Of a stretch of DNA of 64,000 bases, positions 55,789 through 64,000 are shown piece by piece. This stretch comes from Maribacter sp. 1_MG-2023 (GTDB lineage: Bacteria > Bacteroidota > Bacteroidia > Flavobacteriales > Flavobacteriaceae). A model generated the notes under the pieces. The model did not search any database, was not told the DNA's origin, and saw nothing but the letters and a program-made list of their open reading frames with translations. The DNA is taken from positions 1 to 64,000 of the forward strand of contig NZ_JAUOPN010000013.1 of NCBI RefSeq assembly GCF_030547005.1, given 5' to 3'. The number at the start of each line of letters is the position of its first letter. Position 1 is the first letter of the stretch. The position numbers and the translations under genes were made by a program.

Positions 55789-57732
55789 CTACTCCAACAC
55801 AGAAAACTCAATACTAGAATCTGTAAAAACCGTATGGGTTTGGGTTTTAAAATCTGACTCATCTGCCTCGAAGATATTATCTACGTAGGTCTGCGGGTTT
55901 AAATCTATCAACGGAAACCAAGTGCTCTGTACTTGCACTTGTAACTTGTGCCCTTTTTTAATGGTATGAAAAACATCTTGCAGCTTAATAGTAACATCTG
56001 TCTTTTGGTTTGCTACAAATGGCTCTGGCTCTGAAAAGCTATTTCTAAATCGTCCTCTCAACACCTCGCTACGAACCATTAAATGATAATTGCTCATTTT
56101 CAAGTGGTCTTGCATACCTTCGTAGGCTGGTTCATCTGCCGGATGAACGTCAATGATTTTAACGATCCAATCTGCAGCTGTACCTGTAGTTGCTACTTTT
56201 AGCTTTGCTAGAATATCGCCTGCCAAAGTCATATCATTTTCCATCACTTCCGTTTCAAACACCAATACATCGCCACGGCGAGCCGCAAAACGCTGATCGT
56301 CCGTCATGTACTTTCTTGGGGTAAATACCGTTTTAATATCTTCTGAATAAGGTACTGGTTTTTTAATATCACTTATAAACTTGACTTCCTCAACGCCTTT
56401 TGGCTCAAAAGTCAGTTCTTGATTTGGAGATAAATACATATCTTTTTTGACTACACCTGCTGGTGGCCAGGTATCGTAAGTTTTCCAATCTTTTCTTCCT
56501 GTATCGAAAACGTAGGCTTCCGGTAATCCGCTATTTTTATCTCCGCTTCCTTTTAAGAAATGGTCAAAGAATTTGGCTTCTATATTCTCTTGAAAAAACT
56601 CTGAAATATTATCACCGAAGTAATAATTACCCACAATATTCTGTCCTTTTCTTCGTGCCCATCCGCCGTGATCCCATGGTCCAAAAACCAAAGTGTTGTA
56701 ATTATCGGCATTGTACTTTTCAATATTCTTGTAGGTTTCTAATGGTCCGTATAAATCTTCAGCATCAAATTCCCCTGCAACAACCATAGTCGCTACTGTT
56801 GGTTTTACATTCTTTAAGTGCTGAATTAATCCCTTGCTCTGCCACATTTCATCATAATTAGGATGTTGCTTTAGCTCGTTCCAGAAATAATCGTCGGTTA
56901 CACCTTCTTTTGCCATACGTGGCGTATCTGTAGTTTCATATTCAAAGAAGCGATCTAAATTTTTCAGCGAACCTTCATCTAAAAAGAATTGGTACTGATC
57001 TTCTGTAGGTAAATCTGGTAGTGTATACCATGCCGTATCAATAGGCTTATCGCCATCTGGTCTAGGAGTACCAAATAATGATGTTGCCCTAAAATAACTC
57101 AACAAATATGCTCCGTTATGGTGAAAATCATCGAAAAAGAAATCTGCAATACTCGCCTGTGGCGAAGCTGCTTTTAATGCCGGGTGTGCATCTACAACGG
57201 AATACGTAGAATAGTAACCAGGATAGGAGATTCCCCAAATACCCACATTACCATTATTGTTTTCAACATTGTTTACCAGCCATTCAATCGTATCATAGGT
57301 ATCTGAACTTTCATCAATATCTTTTTCTGATTTTTTGTTCGGATTGAAAGCACGCATGTTCTCATAATGACCTTCACTTAACCAACGCCCACGAACATCT
57401 TGGTAAACGACAATATAGCCATCTTGCATCATGTGAATATTCGGAGCAATTTTTGTCTTGAATTTACCTTCTCCGTATGGTTGTGAACTATAGGGAGTTC
57501 GTTGCATGATAATCGGGTATTCTTTTGAAGTATCTTTTGGCGAATAGACCGTAGTGTGCAGTTTAATGCCGTCACGCATGGTGATATCGACTTCTTTCTT
57601 CGTGTAATTGTCTGCAACGTAGGTATCAGAAACTTCTGCATCTGCTACTTTAGGTGCTGTTTTTCTACAGGAAACAAGTACTGTAGCCAGTAAAATAAAG
57701 GTAAAAAAGTGTTTGATGGTAATCTTCGGCAT
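55789..57732 (-). CDS. CocE/NonD-family serine hydrolase (S15 peptidase type), lipoprotein
   Basis: A 647-residue lipoprotein with lipobox VLVSC (Cys at residue 22). The alpha/beta hydrolase nucleophile lies in GIWGISYPGYYSTYS; GEFDAEDLYG and the FGPWDHGGW block carry the acid and histidine. The C-terminal beta-jelly-roll domain (HTIKKGHKLQVQVQSTWFPL) is that of X-Pro dipeptidyl peptidases and CocE esterases. It acts outside the inner membrane. It may be an acyl-ester hydrolase or a peptidase; sequence does not decide. Confidence 0.9.
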   Translation of the reverse strand: MPKITIKHFFTFILLATVLVSCRKTAPKVADAEVSDTYVADNYTKKEVDITMRDGIKLHTTVYSPKDTSKEYPIIMQRTPYSSQPYGEGKFKTKIAPNIHMMQDGYIVVYQDVRGRWLSEGHYENMRAFNPNKKSEKDIDESSDTYDTIEWLVNNVENNNGNVGIWGISYPGYYSTYSVVDAHPALKAASPQASIADFFFDDFHHNGAYLLSYFRATSLFGTPRPDGDKPIDTAWYTLPDLPTEDQYQFFLDEGSLKNLDRFFEYETTDTPRMAKEGVTDDYFWNELKQHPNYDEMWQSKGLIQHLKNVKPTVATMVVAGEFDAEDLYGPLETYKNIEKYNADNYNTLVFGPWDHGGWARRKGQNIVGNYYFGDNISEFFQENIEAKFFDHFLKGSGDKNSGLPEAYVFDTGRKDWKTYDTWPPAGVVKKDMYLSPNQELTFEPKGVEEVKFISDIKKPVPYSEDIKTVFTPRKYMTDDQRFAARRGDVLVFETEVMENDMTLAGDILAKLKVATTGTAADWIVKIIDVHPADEPAYEGMQDHLKMSNYHLMVRSEVLRGRFRNSFSEPEPFVANQKTDVTIKLQDVFHTIKKGHKLQVQVQSTWFPLIDLNPQTYVDNIFEADESDFKTQTHTVFTDSSIEFSVLE

Positions 57733-57943
57733 GTCTTAAGAATTTGAATTCTTAAAGCTAAGAAAGTTTACTCGATTTTTGAAGATTTATAGATAGGTAG
57801 ACGCAGTAAAATTTTGACCTATCGAATACCTAAGTTGAAGTTTGCCAAATTACGTCATAGATTATCAACTACGCAATACAAATTAATAGGCGGACTCAAT
57901 ATAATTTACAAAATAAGCGGTGTTATTTAGAAGGGGAAAATGT

Positions 57944-57976
57944 TTCATAAATGCTATCGACGATAGCATTTATGAA
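57944..57976. promoter_or_regulatory. Perfect 33-bp palindrome
   Basis: TTCATAAATGCTATCG (57944-57959), a single A, then CGATAGCATTTATGAA (57961-57976): 16-base arms without a mismatch and a one-base centre. It has no T-run and cannot form a normal loop, so it is not a terminator; a site for a dimeric protein or a transposon end is possible. The gap from 57733 to 58598 holds only this element and a gene remnant. Confidence 0.6.
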
Positions 57977-58117
57977 GCAATTGTGAACAAGATTATACCA
58001 TGAACAACTTTCTAACAAGGATAAGTATGCCCGAAAAAAAATCTCCTTTATATTCTTGAACAGTAGTTTCTTGGAGTAATTGTTTTTTCATTAAGTTAAT
58101 GTTTAGTGTGTTGGAAT

Positions 58118-58302
58118 TTAATCAGAAAAAGGAATTAATGCAACTGTTTTTTCAGATTTTTCAATTTCAAAATCCGAGTAAATTTTCACCGAACGATATT
58201 CGGTTTTGTCTGCATCTAAAACAACATACTCAGAAATCAGGTCGGTTTCTTTTGAGCAAGATTGTAATATTATGCAAGAGAAATTCTGTGGGTTAATGAC
58301 AT
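58118..58302 (-). pseudogene. Lipoprotein gene remnant, frameshifted in the signal peptide
   Basis: From ATG 58302 the frame gives MSLTHRISLA and then a stop; a shift of the frame after GCA continues with ILQSCSKETDLISEYVV, a lipobox and the mature start typical of Bacteroidetes surface lipoproteins. It then runs DADKTEYRSVKIYSDF to a TAA at 58118. The remainder of such a gene (usually several hundred residues) is missing. A broken, truncated lipoprotein gene is the simplest reading. Confidence 0.55.
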
Positions 58303-58598
58303 GGCATTCGTAGGTTAAGTTATTACTTTAATAGGTTTTTCAAAGATTCAATACCTTAAACAGATTTAAAATTAAGCTGAATTTTGGGGCTTCAACTTGA
58401 ACTTATTCCTGTCTATTTTTATTTGTACTACTAGTATCTATTTCATCTTGGTAGGTGGCGAGATTAGGGATTCTCTAATTATTACATTTCAAATATATGT
58501 AATCCTTTTCCTACAAAATGGATTATGTGGTCAAAGTATGCCAACTTGTTGTGAATGGGTGTTAATTGGCTTGTGAAGTAATTTTGAGACAAAAAAAA

Positions 58599-58619
58599 TG
58601 CCCCGTGAAACACGAGGCA
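58599..58619 (-). terminator. Terminator downstream of metK
   Basis: TGCCCCGTG pairs with CACGAGGCA with one mismatch and a 3-base loop; an A-run on the left gives a T-run on the minus strand. It stands 143 bp after the metK stop. Confidence 0.7.
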
Positions 58620-58761
58620 CCTATATTCTAATTACTTGAAATACAATACTCATACTACATCAAATATACTTTCTAACAGCAATCTATTTCGACTGCGCTA
58701 AATATGACATATTGAAATATGATTTCATCATAAACAGCTACTTCGCTTCGCTCGCAATGAA

Positions 58762-60018
58762 TTACAAACTAAACGCTGACTTTATCTCTGCAACTTTATC
58801 TAATTTTTCCCAAGTGAATAATTCCACTTCTTTTTCGATACGACCGTTATATGGCGATTCAAAAACCTTAGTAACAGTTGTTGGCTGTTTCCCCATGTGG
58901 CCGTATGCAGCGGTTTCTAAATATATTGGGTTTCTTAATTTTAAACGTTCTTCAATAGCAAAAGGTCTCATATCAAATAACTGCGCTACTTTCTTGGCAA
59001 TATCACCATCGCTCAATCCTACTTTTGATGTTCCGTAGGTATCTACATAAATAGAGGTAGGCTCTACCACACCAATCGCATAACTAACTTGCACCAAAAT
59101 CTCAGTCGCTACACCTGCAGCTACTAAGTTCTTAGCCGCATGACGTGCTGCATAAGCTGCACTACGGTCTACCTTACTTGGATCTTTACCGCTAAAAGCA
59201 CCACCACCGTGAGCTCCTTTACCACCGTAGGTATCAACAATGATCTTACGACCTGTTAAACCGGTATCGCCATGCGGACCACCGATTACGAATTTACCTG
59301 TTGGATTAATATGATACTTGATCTGATCATCGAACAATTTCTGAGTATCTACAGGTAATTGTGCCTTTACCCTTGGTATCAATTTTGAAATAATGTCGGA
59401 CTTAATTTTTGCCAACATTTTCTCATCATCTGCATCAAAAGCATCGTGCTGTGTAGAAACTACAATAGTATCTATACGTATTGGCTCATTGGCATCTGAA
59501 TATTCTATAGTAACCTGTGCTTTTGCATCTGGTCTTAAATAAGAAATCTCTTTATTTTCACGACGCATTTCTGCCAAAGTATGTAGAATTTTGTGCGAAA
59601 TATCTAATGCTAATGGCATGTAGTTCTCGGTCTCGCTAGTTGCGTAACCAAACATCATACCTTGATCACCGGCACCTTGCTCTTCTTTTGAACCACGGTC
59701 TACACCTTGGTTAATGTCTTGAGACTGCTCATGTATCAACGATATCACTCCGCAAGAATCTCCACTGAACTGGTATTCTCCTTTTGTATATCCTATTTTA
59801 TTGATGACTTCACGAGCAATGTTCTGTACATCTAAATAGGTATCACTTTTCACTTCTCCCGCTAATACTACTTGACCAGTTGTTACTAATGTCTCGCAAG
59901 CAACTTTACTTTCTGGATCAAAGGCAAGAAAATTATCTAATAACGCGTCACTGATTTGATCCGCAACTTTGTCCGGATGTCCTTCACTAACAGATTCTGA
60001 TGTAAATAAATATGGCAT
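58762..60018 (-). CDS. metK: S-adenosylmethionine synthetase
   Basis: A 418-residue enzyme making SAM from methionine and ATP. Typical blocks: [20 protein letters not shown] at the start, [12 protein letters not shown], and the P-loop-like [19 protein letters not shown]. Length is somewhat over the enteric 384. It is a single gene with its own promoter and a SAM-II-like leader. Confidence 0.97.
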   Translation of the reverse strand: MPYLFTSESVSEGHPDKVADQISDALLDNFLAFDPESKVACETLVTTGQVVLAGEVKSDTYLDVQNIAREVINKIGYTKGEYQFSGDSCGVISLIHEQSQDINQGVDRGSKEEQGAGDQGMMFGYATSETENYMPLALDISHKILHTLAEMRRENKEISYLRPDAKAQVTIEYSDANEPIRIDTIVVSTQHDAFDADDEKMLAKIKSDIISKLIPRVKAQLPVDTQKLFDDQIKYHINPTGKFVIGGPHGDTGLTGRKIIVDTYGGKGAHGGGAFSGKDPSKVDRSAAYAARHAAKNLVAAGVATEILVQVSYAIGVVEPTSIYVDTYGTSKVGLSDGDIAKKVAQLFDMRPFAIEERLKLRNPIYLETAAYGHMGKQPTTVTKVFESPYNGRIEKEVELFTWEKLDKVAEIKSAFSL

Positions 60019-60084
60019 AACAATCTTTTTTTTTCAAAGGATTTGAATGAATGCCGAAAAGAAGTATGATGCGAAGTGATATCA

Positions 60085-60170
60085 ACATCAACTGCTTTAG
60101 CATTTTTTTCGCTTTATACCCTAAGGCTAAAACAGAGGTTGCAATCAGTCAAATCCCTCCTCACTTTTTT
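60085..60170 (-). ncRNA. SAM-II-like riboswitch candidate of metK
   Basis: On the minus strand, stem GAGG (60162-60159) / CCTC (60138-60135) closes a 20-base loop containing GATTTGACTGATTGCAA; after a 30-40 base linker comes TGCTAAAGCAGTT (from about 60102). The SAM-II consensus, as I remember it, is a stem whose loop holds GATTT, then ATTGCAA, with a distal GCTAAA that forms an H-type pseudoknot. Here GACTG in the loop (from about 60152) can pair with CAGTT just after GCTAAAG, the same layout. No terminator follows, so control would be on translation. Confidence 0.6.
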
Positions 60171-60180
60171 AATTCAGATG

Positions 60181-60207
60181 CAAAAATAGAAAAAATGTTC
60201 TGTTCAA
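60181..60207 (-). promoter_or_regulatory. Promoter of metK
   Basis: On the minus strand TTG (60207-60205) is followed after 16 bases by TATTTTTG (60188-60181), close to the Bacteroidetes TTG / TAnnTTTG layout. Transcription would begin near 60175, just before the SAM-II-like element. Confidence 0.65.
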
Positions 60208-60276
60208 TTCTTAATATGGTGTTATTTATTGACTCAATTAAATGAATTGATAATTCTAAGTATAAATCTGCTAGAA

Positions 60277-62955
60277 TTAAAGATCATACTTCACAGACAT
60301 TAATAGATATCTAGGTTGTACAAAATAGGCTTGTGTACTAAAGAATAATTCGTTGGTGCTATCTCTATTTAACGTAGTAGTGTTTAATAAATTAGTGCCT
60401 TTTATTCCGTATTCCCAGCGGCTATCTTTTTTCTGGTATGTTAGGTCAGATTCTAAGAAACTATAGGTATTAGAAATGGTATCAGCGTCATCGGTATAAT
60501 CATAATAATCATAATCTACCGTAAATATGAAGTTCTTTAAAAAACTGGCATCAAAACGAGCATAGGGTCTGCTCGTATAGAATGTGGTTTCTAAATCTCC
60601 ATTCTCATAATTATTTACAGTGTATCTATAGCCTAATTCTAGATTAGGAGCGTCTTTTAAATTAGTAGAAAGTGCTGCATTATAATTCTGAGTTAAAGAG
60701 TTTGAGGTACGCTGCGTATCGTCAACCAAGTTATTGGTAGTGGACCACCCCAAATTACCTTGAACAGATGCTTTTATTTTACCAAAGGTACGTTCATACT
60801 TTCCGCTTGCGGTTAAAGACTCATCGTCAAAATTTGAATTAATAGTACTACTCACCCTATTAATACCTATAATATTCACTCCACTTTTTAAGGCATCTAT
60901 TCTTTTGGTATATGCTACGTTAGCAAAAATGTTAGTGAAATTGAACATATTAAAGCTGAAAAAATTAAGCGATACATTATGGTTCAACGCACTTTCTAAA
61001 TCGCGATTACCGCTATACAACGAATTGTAATTATTGAGCACATACCCTTGTGCAAAATTGCTGACATCTGTAAACGAACGAGATACACGATAATTAAAGC
61101 GAAGGTTTTCTGATTTCTTCAGTTGTGCATTAATATACAAATCAGGCAACAAAGACGTTAAGTTATCTTCTACCACAGTACCTAATTGTTCATTCTTAAC
61201 ATTAAATTGATGCAAGGTTACACCAGGATTAAAAGTGAATATCCCTGAAATAACTTTGTAATGTAGACCCGCATAAATATCAGAAACATGAAACGCTACT
61301 TCATTACCAAATTCATCTCCGCTCAAATTCAAAACATCTTCATTATCTAATATCTGAAAAATGTTAGAATTGAAATTCTGATTACTTTGCGTTGTACCTA
61401 ACGTTAGATTGATGTTACTCTTTGTACCTAGAACCCTATAATAATCTACCTTGGCATCGACCTTATTGGTTACTACGGTTTTTGCCTGATTGATATTATA
61501 TAAGTCTTGAGTTTCATCTACCGGAAAAATATCAACAAAGGCAAATTCGTTTCGTATTGCTTCATAAAAAGGATCTTCATCTTGATATAAATATTGTGCT
61601 TCTACTGCAAAAATGTTCTTCTCATTTAAAGTATAGTAAATATTTAAATTCTGATTTACAGATAACGGCTTCTGCTTTTTTACCTCTGCAATTTGATCGG
61701 TAATAGAAGATATAGAAAGTACATCTACCTCTTCATTATCATCTGACTGTTTTAGCAGTGCATCAAAATCTAATTGAAAATCTTCATTAGGCTTGTACTT
61801 GGCACTTAACTTTGCTAAACCTAAATGTACGGTCTGGTTTGTATTGGTTGTGGTGCTTTCGATATCATTACTTGCAATATATGATGTGGTTCCTTCAGAT
61901 TTCATGAGTGTACCAGTGTACGAGTAAATTCCGAATCCGCTTAGGTCCAAACCATCCATCGGCGCATAGCTAAAATTAGCTGCCGTGAATTTGGTATCAA
62001 TATCATTTGCCCTATTATTCTGTGCAGAAGAAAGTCCTAACGCATCTGCACCTGTAGAAATGGAGCTTCCTCCTCTAGAATTCAAATTCCTGAATCCGCC
62101 TGTAAAATTTCTGTAATCATTACGTGTAAATGGTACTTCACCTATATTATTTAAATCGGTGATAATATTTATGCTGTATTTAGGACTGTAGTAGAATAAT
62201 TTAGGATGTGCTAAATAGCGATCATCAGGACCATATCCTGCCGTTATTTCTCCGAACCAAAAGTTCTTTTTCCCCTCTTTCAGTTTTATATTCAAAGCCA
62301 CATTGTCATCGTCATTAGTCAACCCTTTCATTTGAGAAACCTCATTGAAATTACGTAACACTTCTACTTTACTTAAGGCATTCGCCGGAATATTCTCTAC
62401 CGCCAATTTGGTATCGCCATCAAAAAAATCCTTGCCTTCTACCATGATCTTATTCACGGTTTTACCTTCTACTTCTATTTGACCATCATCGTTTATCTCA
62501 ATACCCGGAAGGTTTTCCAACACATCTTTTAATTTCTTTTCGGTACCCGATACAAACGAATCGGTATCATAAACTATTGTATCTCCTTTTACAGAAACCG
62601 GCATTTCATAGGTAACATCTACCTCATCTAATTGCGCCGCTTGCTCTTGCAATACAATATCTTTGACAGCATCGTTTTCGCCAGCCGTAAATGTGAACGA
62701 TTCTGGTTTAAAACCGAGATAACTGATTTTAACCGTGTATTGCTGACCAGACTTTAGCTTCAGCTTAAATAAACCTGCATGGTTGGTTATCCCATAAGAT
62801 TCCAAACCTTGTGTGGCCGTATTTATAGCAATTACGTTTGCCATATCGACACCAACGCCCAGACTATCTTTTACAGTACCCGACAATGCTATTTCTTGAG
62901 CTGAACCAATAGCAACAGCCAATAAAAGCAGGGTAATAAATACTTTATTTCTCAT
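60277..62955 (-). CDS. Outer-membrane TonB-receptor-like protein with carboxypeptidase-regulatory-like N-terminus
   Basis: An 892-residue protein with a signal peptide ending GSAQE. Residues about 22-105 are a carboxypeptidase-regulatory-like (beta-sandwich) domain (ALSGTVKDSLGVGVDMANVI, YLGFKPESF). A plug-like domain follows (VLENLPGIEINDDGQIEVEG), then a beta-barrel ending YLLMSVKYDL. Members of this group often pair with GLPGLI proteins, as here (gap 40 bp). A substrate cannot be assigned. Confidence 0.85.
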   Translation of the reverse strand: MRNKVFITLLLLAVAIGSAQEIALSGTVKDSLGVGVDMANVIAINTATQGLESYGITNHAGLFKLKLKSGQQYTVKISYLGFKPESFTFTAGENDAVKDIVLQEQAAQLDEVDVTYEMPVSVKGDTIVYDTDSFVSGTEKKLKDVLENLPGIEINDDGQIEVEGKTVNKIMVEGKDFFDGDTKLAVENIPANALSKVEVLRNFNEVSQMKGLTNDDDNVALNIKLKEGKKNFWFGEITAGYGPDDRYLAHPKLFYYSPKYSINIITDLNNIGEVPFTRNDYRNFTGGFRNLNSRGGSSISTGADALGLSSAQNNRANDIDTKFTAANFSYAPMDGLDLSGFGIYSYTGTLMKSEGTTSYIASNDIESTTTNTNQTVHLGLAKLSAKYKPNEDFQLDFDALLKQSDDNEEVDVLSISSITDQIAEVKKQKPLSVNQNLNIYYTLNEKNIFAVEAQYLYQDEDPFYEAIRNEFAFVDIFPVDETQDLYNINQAKTVVTNKVDAKVDYYRVLGTKSNINLTLGTTQSNQNFNSNIFQILDNEDVLNLSGDEFGNEVAFHVSDIYAGLHYKVISGIFTFNPGVTLHQFNVKNEQLGTVVEDNLTSLLPDLYINAQLKKSENLRFNYRVSRSFTDVSNFAQGYVLNNYNSLYSGNRDLESALNHNVSLNFFSFNMFNFTNIFANVAYTKRIDALKSGVNIIGINRVSSTINSNFDDESLTASGKYERTFGKIKASVQGNLGWSTTNNLVDDTQRTSNSLTQNYNAALSTNLKDAPNLELGYRYTVNNYENGDLETTFYTSRPYARFDASFLKNFIFTVDYDYYDYTDDADTISNTYSFLESDLTYQKKDSRWEYGIKGTNLLNTTTLNRDSTNELFFSTQAYFVQPRYLLMSVKYDL

Positions 62956-62995
62956 GTGATAGCAATAAAAAAGAATGAATTATGTAGTACAATAT

Positions 62996-63853
62996 TTAGT
63001 TTGGTCTACCGCCACCACGACCGCCTCTGTTTCTAAAATTCTCTCGCATTTCTTTCATCTTTTCTTGAGAGATTTCATCATACTCTGCTTGGGATACCTT
63101 TTTACCTTTACTTGGTGCTTTTATTTCCATTTTCTCAGAAGGATTCATTGTGATTTCTGAGCATACAATTGTAGTAATATCATCATTTACCGCTAATATT
63201 AAACCCGGCAGCCCCCAATAAAGTCCAGGACCTTGATTTATTGGAATTTCTGGTGTATACCACGCTACAATTTCTACTTCCTTAATCGTAAATTCTTCCT
63301 CTTTCTTCTCTTCATCTTTATTTTCTTCTCCCCTACCCGGTCTTCTGAAAATAGCACTCATATTTGGTCGTTTAATGGTTTTAGTTGCTGTTGCCTTAAA
63401 GGCAGTGTAATTTCCAATTTTCTTAGATTCGCTACCCATTTTCCACTCTAAGGCTTCCAGTTCATCATCGATCAAGAATATTTTACCTAACAGCTCATTT
63501 TTTATCAAATAACGTTGCTCTTTAATATCCTTATACAAATCACCATCAGTACCGGCCATAGCTCCAAAACGCGGACCACGACCTCCACCTCTTTCACCTG
63601 GTTGTTCTAATTTTTCTTCTTCTTGATAAATTGATGCTGTTTGATTGAAATTGAGTACAAAGGTCTTTTCATTTGCCTTTTTTATACGCTCCAACATTTC
63701 TTTTTTTCTATCCTCAGGAATATTTCTGTTCCCAAAATCGAAATTTACTTGAGTTTTACTCTGATAAACTGCCTTACCTTGAAAATCTTGTGCTTGCCCG
63801 GTAACACCTATAAAAACAATTGCAAATGCTATAAACCAATTAAATCTTTTCAT
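62996..63853 (-). CDS. GLPGLI-family protein
   Basis: A 285-residue secreted protein with a signal peptide ending TGQAQ. It carries the family-naming motif in GPGLYWGLPGLILAVNDD. It is rich in charged residues and ends in a Gly/Arg-rich tail (NRGGRGGGRPN). Its function is unknown; these genes usually stand beside TonB-receptor-like genes, as here, and are likely co-transcribed. Confidence 0.92.
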   Translation of the reverse strand: MKRFNWFIAFAIVFIGVTGQAQDFQGKAVYQSKTQVNFDFGNRNIPEDRKKEMLERIKKANEKTFVLNFNQTASIYQEEEKLEQPGERGGGRGPRFGAMAGTDGDLYKDIKEQRYLIKNELLGKIFLIDDELEALEWKMGSESKKIGNYTAFKATATKTIKRPNMSAIFRRPGRGEENKDEEKKEEEFTIKEVEIVAWYTPEIPINQGPGLYWGLPGLILAVNDDITTIVCSEITMNPSEKMEIKAPSKGKKVSQAEYDEISQEKMKEMRENFRNRGGRGGGRPN

Positions 63854-64000
63854 TTTCTAGAATTAAATATAGAAGTATGACATTATTTTTCGCTTTTGGT
63901 TTAATCGATATCTGTTAATAAATGAATTCAGATAATTATTTTTATGCCATACAACAAATATGTTTTTACTTCCTGTAGTTATCTTGTATCTTGTACCATC
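63854..64000. other. Right-end intergenic sequence
   Basis: No gene was seen. The last 20 bases contain TTGTATCTTGTACC, a two-unit, 7-base degenerate repeat like those elsewhere in the window. Confidence 0.4.

Noticed and set aside
60051-60245. 64-codon plus-strand frame upstream of metK
   Set aside because: It covers the metK promoter and riboswitch candidate on the other strand and has no recognisable domain; it is a chance frame.
1-64000. tRNA and rRNA genes, prophage, transposases, restriction or defence systems
   Set aside because: None was recognised on either strand by eye; a tRNA search program would settle the tRNA point.

Overview
The window is chromosomal DNA of a low-GC member of the Bacteroidetes, most likely a marine Flavobacteriaceae. 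Supporting signs are gldB and gldC (gliding motility), head-GIN, GLPGLI and DUF3857 proteins, a DnaG lacking the zinc-ribbon cysteines, Bacteroidetes-type -7 promoter elements (TAnnTTTG), many lipoproteins ending their signal in SC, and a sulfatase of the kind used on marine polysaccharides. No rRNA, tRNA, CRISPR array, phage or IS transposase was seen. Names of families come from recognising motifs by eye; no database search was possible.

Layout. 1-760: heptanucleotide satellites and two copies of a palindromic intergenic repeat. 764-10.4 kb: membrane protein, gldC-gldB, nadE, an orphan response regulator, dnaG, a zinc-ribbon protein, an outer-membrane protein, an ECF sigma/anti-sigma pair and a polyprenyl diphosphate synthase. 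10.7-22 kb: one long minus-strand run, rsgA-dtd-three DUF3857 transglutaminase-fold proteins-mazG-aroA-queA-rlmN. 23.4-27.5 kb: Phe/Tyr operon pheA-aminotransferase-tyrA-DAHP synthase/chorismate mutase, preceded by a 23-codon leader peptide rich in Phe/Tyr and a terminator, that is, an attenuator. 27.7-32 kb: lipoproteins, a serine hydrolase and a lipid A deacylase-like barrel.

32.2-60.2 kb is a sulfur and methionine region. SAM-I riboswitch - metH (homocysteine half) - four-helix bundle gene - metH (cobalamin half) - metF; then a sulfate assimilation run (DUF2061, cysH, cysD, cysN, siroheme sulfite reductase, siroheme methyltransferase, ferredoxin reductase) preceded by an Rrf2 regulator; then a second SAM-I riboswitch - metY - a three-enzyme fusion (MetX + aspartokinase + homoserine dehydrogenase) - metZ; and metK with a SAM-II-like leader. 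Sulfate is thus reduced to sulfide, joined to acetylhomoserine to give homocysteine, methylated by MetF/MetH and activated by MetK, with three SAM-sensing leaders closing the loop. A sulfatase and an S15-family hydrolase lie between, with two broken genes. 60.3-63.9 kb holds a TonB-receptor-like barrel and a GLPGLI protein.

The most notable items are the aromatic leader peptide/attenuator (27.4-27.5 kb), the SAM-II-like leader of metK, the triple fusion with a damaged aspartokinase signature, the four-helix-bundle cassette set between the two metH halves and flanked by inverted heptamer repeats, and short palindromic repeats that have entered coding sequences.
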